In this document: positions 42,315-45,251 of the stretch, piece after piece
Layout of the letters: each line of letters begins with the position of its first letter
Position numbering within the stretch: the first letter of the stretch is position 1
NCBI GenBank assembly: GCA_963661535.1
Contig: CAVLCC010000013.1
Span: 1 to 45,251 of the forward strand
From: CAVLCC01 sp963661535
Lineage (GTDB): Bacteria; Actinomycetota; Coriobacteriia; Coriobacteriales; CADBOM01
DNA length: 45,251 nucleotides
Reading direction: 5' to 3'
The notes under the pieces: model-generated
What the model saw: only the letters and a program-made list of their open reading frames with translations
Told to the model about the DNA's origin: nothing
Databases searched by the model: none
Made by a program: the position numbers and the translations under genes

Positions 42315-42959
42315 ATGAAAATTGCAGTGATAGATTATTGCCACGGTAACCTTCGCAGTGTGCAAAAGGGGCTAGAATATGCCGGAGCCGATGCATATAT
42401 TGCTACAACTCCCGATGAGATTAGCGAGGCTAGTGCATTGGTTTTGCCAGGAGTTGGTGCTTTTGGCGATGCGAGTGCTACTATGCTACAAAATGGCCAG
42501 ATGCAAAAAATTCGAGAGATGGTCTTGCAAGGCGTGCCTTTTTTGGGAATTTGTTTGGGCCTACACCTCTTGTTTGAGTATGGTAGTGAGGGTGGAACAG
42601 GCAAAAATGAGGGCCTAGGAATTTTGGCTGGCTCATGTGATCGAATGGACGATGGTCAGACTGCAGGAGATGTAGCAAGAGTAAAAATTCCTCACGTGGG
42701 TTGGAATACAGTTGACTACGTTGCAGGCAATAAGTGCCCGCTTTTTGATGGAATTGCAAGCGGCTCGCATTTTTATTTCACCCATTCATATAAGTGCAAT
42801 CCAAAAGATTTTTCTTGCATAGCTACAACAACTATTCATGCATCTAGATTTGCATCTGCCGTGTGGAAAGACAATGTATTTGGAGTGCAATTTCACCCCG
42901 AAAAATCTTCAAGCATAGGAATGGCTCTTTTAGAAAACTTTGTAAGGATTGCGCGATGA
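42315..42959 (+). CDS. hisH: Imidazole glycerol phosphate synthase, glutaminase subunit
   Basis: HisH releases ammonia from glutamine and feeds it to HisF. The 214-residue class I amidotransferase has the nucleophile C80 in FLGICLGLH and the His-Glu pair H194/E196 in GVQFHPEKSS, with LPGVGAFGD near the start. It starts 14 bases after hisB and overlaps hisA by 4 bases (ATGA), so translation is likely coupled. Confidence 0.97.
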   Translation: MKIAVIDYCHGNLRSVQKGLEYAGADAYIATTPDEISEASALVLPGVGAFGDASATMLQNGQMQKIREMVLQGVPFLGICLGLHLLFEYGSEGGTGKNEGLGILAGSCDRMDDGQTAGDVARVKIPHVGWNTVDYVAGNKCPLFDGIASGSHFYFTHSYKCNPKDFSCIATTTIHASRFASAVWKDNVFGVQFHPEKSSSIGMALLENFVRIAR

Positions 42960-43780
42960 TATTTTTTCCAGCAATAGATATTCTTGATGGGCAGGCCGTG
43001 CGACTTGTGCAAGGCTCGTATTCAGACGTTACATCTTATAACAACGATCCGGTTTTGCAGGCTGCAATTTTTGCCGAGGCTGGCGCAAAGTGGATTCATG
43101 TAGTAGATCTTGATGGTGCAAAAAATGGCACCACTCAAAATCACAAAATTATAGAGAAGATTATTAGTGATACACATATAGATGTTGAAGTTGGGGGAGG
43201 CATTCGCAGCCTTGGAGCTATCTCAAAATATGTTGAAGCTGGTGCAAAGCGCATTGTTTTGGGAACCAAACTTGCAACAGACCCCCAGTTTGTTAAAGAG
43301 GCTGTGGCGGAGTTTGGATCTTACTTGGTTGCGGGAATAGATGCTAAAGCGGGCAAGGTTGCGGTGCATGGCTGGACACAATCTGAGGGTATAGATGCGC
43401 TAGAGCTCGTTTCTTGTCTTAAAGACATGGGGATTTATCACCTTGTCTATACTGATATATCAAAAGATGGTATGCAAACAGGCATAGATGTTGAACTATA
43501 TTCTAGGCTTGCTAAGGTGGCTGGATTTGGTGTTGTGGCATCTGGAGGCGTTGCGAGCATTGATGATATTGTTTCGCTTGCTAATCTCGGAGATAAAATT
43601 GAGGGCGTAATAGCCGGTAAGGCAATTTATGAAAACACGCTTGATATAGGTGAGGCTTTGCGCGTATGTGCTGGTGTAAGTGATGGTATGGATGCTGATG
43701 GCTTGTGTGGTCGTGCAGATAATGGCACATCTAACGGCTCAGCTCCTCAAGCTTCTCTAGATGGAGGCGCATTATGTTAA
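42956..43780 (+). CDS. hisA: ProFAR isomerase (HisA) with low-complexity C-terminal tail
   Basis: HisA isomerises the phosphoribosyl-formimino intermediate (ProFAR to PRFAR). ATG 42956, 7 bases after AAGGA, gives 274 residues. The TIM barrel has FPAIDILDGQAVRLVQG with the first catalytic Asp, VGGGIRS, AGIDAK with the second, YTDISKDGM and ASGGV. The family usually ends near 240-245 residues; here about 30 residues rich in Gly, Asp, Ser and Ala follow. The tail DNA contains GGAGG, the ribosome binding site for hisF, which overlaps by 7 bases. An HisA/TrpF dual role (PriA, known in actinobacteria) cannot be excluded. Confidence 0.93.
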   Translation: MIFFPAIDILDGQAVRLVQGSYSDVTSYNNDPVLQAAIFAEAGAKWIHVVDLDGAKNGTTQNHKIIEKIISDTHIDVEVGGGIRSLGAISKYVEAGAKRIVLGTKLATDPQFVKEAVAEFGSYLVAGIDAKAGKVAVHGWTQSEGIDALELVSCLKDMGIYHLVYTDISKDGMQTGIDVELYSRLAKVAGFGVVASGGVASIDDIVSLANLGDKIEGVIAGKAIYENTLDIGEALRVCAGVSDGMDADGLCGRADNGTSNGSAPQASLDGGALC

Positions 43781-44937
43781 CCAAACGAGTTATACCTTGC
43801 CTTGATGTTAAAGATGGTCGCGTGGTAAAAGGCACCAATTTTGTGAATCTTCGTGATGCGGGTGATCCAGTTGAGCTTGCCAAAAGATACGATCAAGAAG
43901 GAGCAGACGAGGTAATCTTTCTCGATATAACTGCAACATCTGAGGGCAGAAAAACAACTATAGAGATGGCATCGCGTGCAAGTGAGCAGCTCCACATTCC
44001 ATTTACCGTGGGTGGAGGATTTAGAGATGTTAGCTCTATCAGAGAGATGATTTATGCTGGAGCCGATAAAGTGTCTGTTAACTCAGCGGCAGTGAGGGAC
44101 CCTAACTTGATCACGGAGGCGGCACAAGCATTTGGCTCACAAGCAATAATCTGTGCCATAGATGCAAAGGCAGTTGACGATGGCAAATGCGGCAGACCTA
44201 GTGGCTGGCACGTATATATACGAGGGGGTCGTGAAGACACAGAGCTAGATGCCATCGAGTGGGCACGCGAAGCAGCAAAGCGTGGAGCTGGAGAAATTTT
44301 GCTCACCTCGATGGATAGAGACGGTTCAAAGATAGGATTTGACATCGAGCTTACTCGCGCGGTGGCTGAGGCTGTAGATATCCCCGTAATTGCTTCTGGT
44401 GGAGTAGGGGAATTAGCTCACTTTTCGCAAGGTATTATAGACGGCAAAGCTGATGCAGTTTTGGCTGCTAGTGTGTTTCATTTTGGTGAGCTAAGCATTA
44501 GAGAAGTTAAAGAAGACATGGCAGCACATGGAATTTCGGTTCGCTTGGTCGATGAGGCCAAATTGGCAGACTCAGCGTTAGGATTTGCGGGTAAGCAGGT
44601 TAGCCAGAAGCTTGCGCAGACCAACATTGAAAGCGTTGTCTTTGATGAGCGCGGACTAGTTCCTGCTGTTGTTCAAGACGCAAAAACTGGTGCAGTTTTG
44701 ATGGTAGCTTGGATGAATAAAGAGTCGCTTTTGCTCACAATTAAGACTGGCAAAACCTGGTTTTGGTCTAGATCTCGCCAAGAGTTATGGAACAAAGGTC
44801 AAACAAGTGGAAACTTTCAAAGTGTGTGTGACATGAGAGTTGACTGCGATGGGGATACTTTGCTAATTAAGGTTGATCCACAAGGTCCAGCTTGCCATAC
44901 TGGCAGCAACACTTGCTTTTATAGAGAGATTTTATAG
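43774..44937 (+). CDS. hisF-hisI: Fused HisF cyclase subunit and HisI phosphoribosyl-AMP cyclohydrolase
   Basis: One 387-residue frame encodes two histidine enzymes. Residues 1-255 are HisF, the cyclase that uses ammonia from HisH: IPCLDVKDGRVVKG, VGGGFRDV, CAIDAK and ASGGVGE. After a linker of about 30 residues, residues 287-387 are HisI, which opens the adenine ring of phosphoribosyl-AMP: WFWSRSRQELW, WNKGQTSGN, the metal-binding DCDGD and zinc cysteines C358, C374 and C381. HisI is more often fused to HisE; here hisE is a separate gene 40 bases downstream. The frame is open across the linker, so the fusion is directly seen. Confidence 0.96.
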   Translation: MLTKRVIPCLDVKDGRVVKGTNFVNLRDAGDPVELAKRYDQEGADEVIFLDITATSEGRKTTIEMASRASEQLHIPFTVGGGFRDVSSIREMIYAGADKVSVNSAAVRDPNLITEAAQAFGSQAIICAIDAKAVDDGKCGRPSGWHVYIRGGREDTELDAIEWAREAAKRGAGEILLTSMDRDGSKIGFDIELTRAVAEAVDIPVIASGGVGELAHFSQGIIDGKADAVLAASVFHFGELSIREVKEDMAAHGISVRLVDEAKLADSALGFAGKQVSQKLAQTNIESVVFDERGLVPAVVQDAKTGAVLMVAWMNKESLLLTIKTGKTWFWSRSRQELWNKGQTSGNFQSVCDMRVDCDGDTLLIKVDPQGPACHTGSNTCFYREIL

Positions 44938-44977
44938 AGCTGCAGCTTTTTGCTTGCTTTTTTTAGGAGGATACAAA

Positions 44978-45251
44978 ATGGGATACAAAACACAAGGCGT
45001 GCAAGCTGGTGATATTGGAGAGACTCTTGAGAGTTTGGCTAAAACAATACATTCAAGAGCTAATGCAGATCCCGATGTGAGTTATACCGCAAAGCTATTG
45101 CAAGGCGACCCCGAAAAGCTTCAAAAAAAGGTTGGCGAAGAAGCCATCGAAACCATACTTGCTTCTACATGCGGCGACAAAGAACATTTAAGATATGAAG
45201 CTGCAGATCTGATTTATCATTTAATGGTTTTGCTTGAGAGATACGATGTGT
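44978..45251 (+). CDS. hisE: Phosphoribosyl-ATP pyrophosphatase, truncated by the window end
   Basis: HisE removes pyrophosphate from phosphoribosyl-ATP, the second histidine step. ATG 44978 follows AGGAGG by 8 bases, and 91 codons are visible before the window ends. The all-alpha MazG-like fold is recognised by SYTAKLLQGDPEKLQKKVGE, split here before EEAIET, and then EAADLIYHLMVLL. It follows the hisF-hisI fusion after a 40-base spacer and stands alone, not fused to hisI. Confidence 0.95.
   Translation, partial: MGYKTQGVQAGDIGETLESLAKTIHSRANADPDVSYTAKLLQGDPEKLQKKVGEEAIETILASTCGDKEHLRYEAADLIYHLMVLLERYDV

Noticed and set aside
44938..44947. AGCTGCAGCT palindrome before hisE
   Set aside because: Has no loop for an RNA hairpin and no partner elsewhere; likely chance.
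1..45251. CRISPR arrays, insertion sequences, prophage or defence genes
   Set aside because: No regularly spaced repeats, transposase, integrase or phage genes were found; the window is core genome.

Overview
The window comes from a bacterial chromosome, most likely an actinobacterium and probably of the Coriobacteriia (Atopobium/Lancefieldella-like). The actinobacterial call rests on the long helical insertion in the beta' subunit (RpoC residues about 140-225, followed by the actinobacterial-style 'ENLYRE' segment). The Coriobacteriia call is inference from the moderately AT-rich composition, frequent TTG/GTG starts, zinc-type S14 and gene order. No mobile element, CRISPR array, tRNA or rRNA was seen. 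Almost everything lies on the + strand; the only clear minus-strand gene is at the left edge.

Left edge (1-614, minus strand): the 5' part of a DAHP synthase gene (aroF type), preceded by a complete classical attenuator. It has a promoter, a 30-codon leader peptide packed with Tyr and Phe codons, mutually exclusive RNA segments and an intrinsic terminator. Divergent from it (716-10313) is the rplJ-rplL-rpoB-rpoC block, with an L10-type leader and attenuator, an internal element and promoter before rpoB, and a terminator after rpoC. RpoC carries about 220 extra C-terminal residues that include a domain strikingly like the C-terminal DNA-binding domain of the RNA polymerase alpha subunit.

Middle (10523-25330): a str operon without tuf (rpsL-rpsG-fusA) runs into the S10 operon (rpsJ-rplC-rplD-rplW-rplB-rpsS-rplV-rpsC-rplP-rpmC-rpsQ) and the spc operon (rplN-rplX-rplE-rpsN-rpsH-rplF-rplR-rpsE-rpmD-rplO-secY-adk), ending at a terminator. 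Two intergenic stretches, rpsJ-rplC and rplW-rplB, contain extensive inverted repeats and look like internal regulatory RNA leaders.

Right part (25412-45251): map is followed 4 bases later by leuC-leuD-leuB, then ilvE (leucine and branched-chain amino acid synthesis), where many bacteria have infA-rpmJ-rpsM-rpsK-rpsD-rpoA-rplQ. Next come an M16C-type metallopeptidase, a small TrpR-family regulator (YerC/HisR type), dnaE, and a histidine operon whose first gene overlaps the dnaE stop codon: hisZ-hisG-hisD-hisC-hisB-hisH-hisA-hisF/hisI fusion-hisE (cut by the window end). Together these encode all the dedicated histidine biosynthetic steps except histidinol-phosphate phosphatase. The HisR-like gene just upstream suggests local control. 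Oddities include a Cys-Asp repeat tail on HisD, a low-complexity tail on HisA that encodes the hisF ribosome binding site, and a decayed duplicate of the hisC 3' end.
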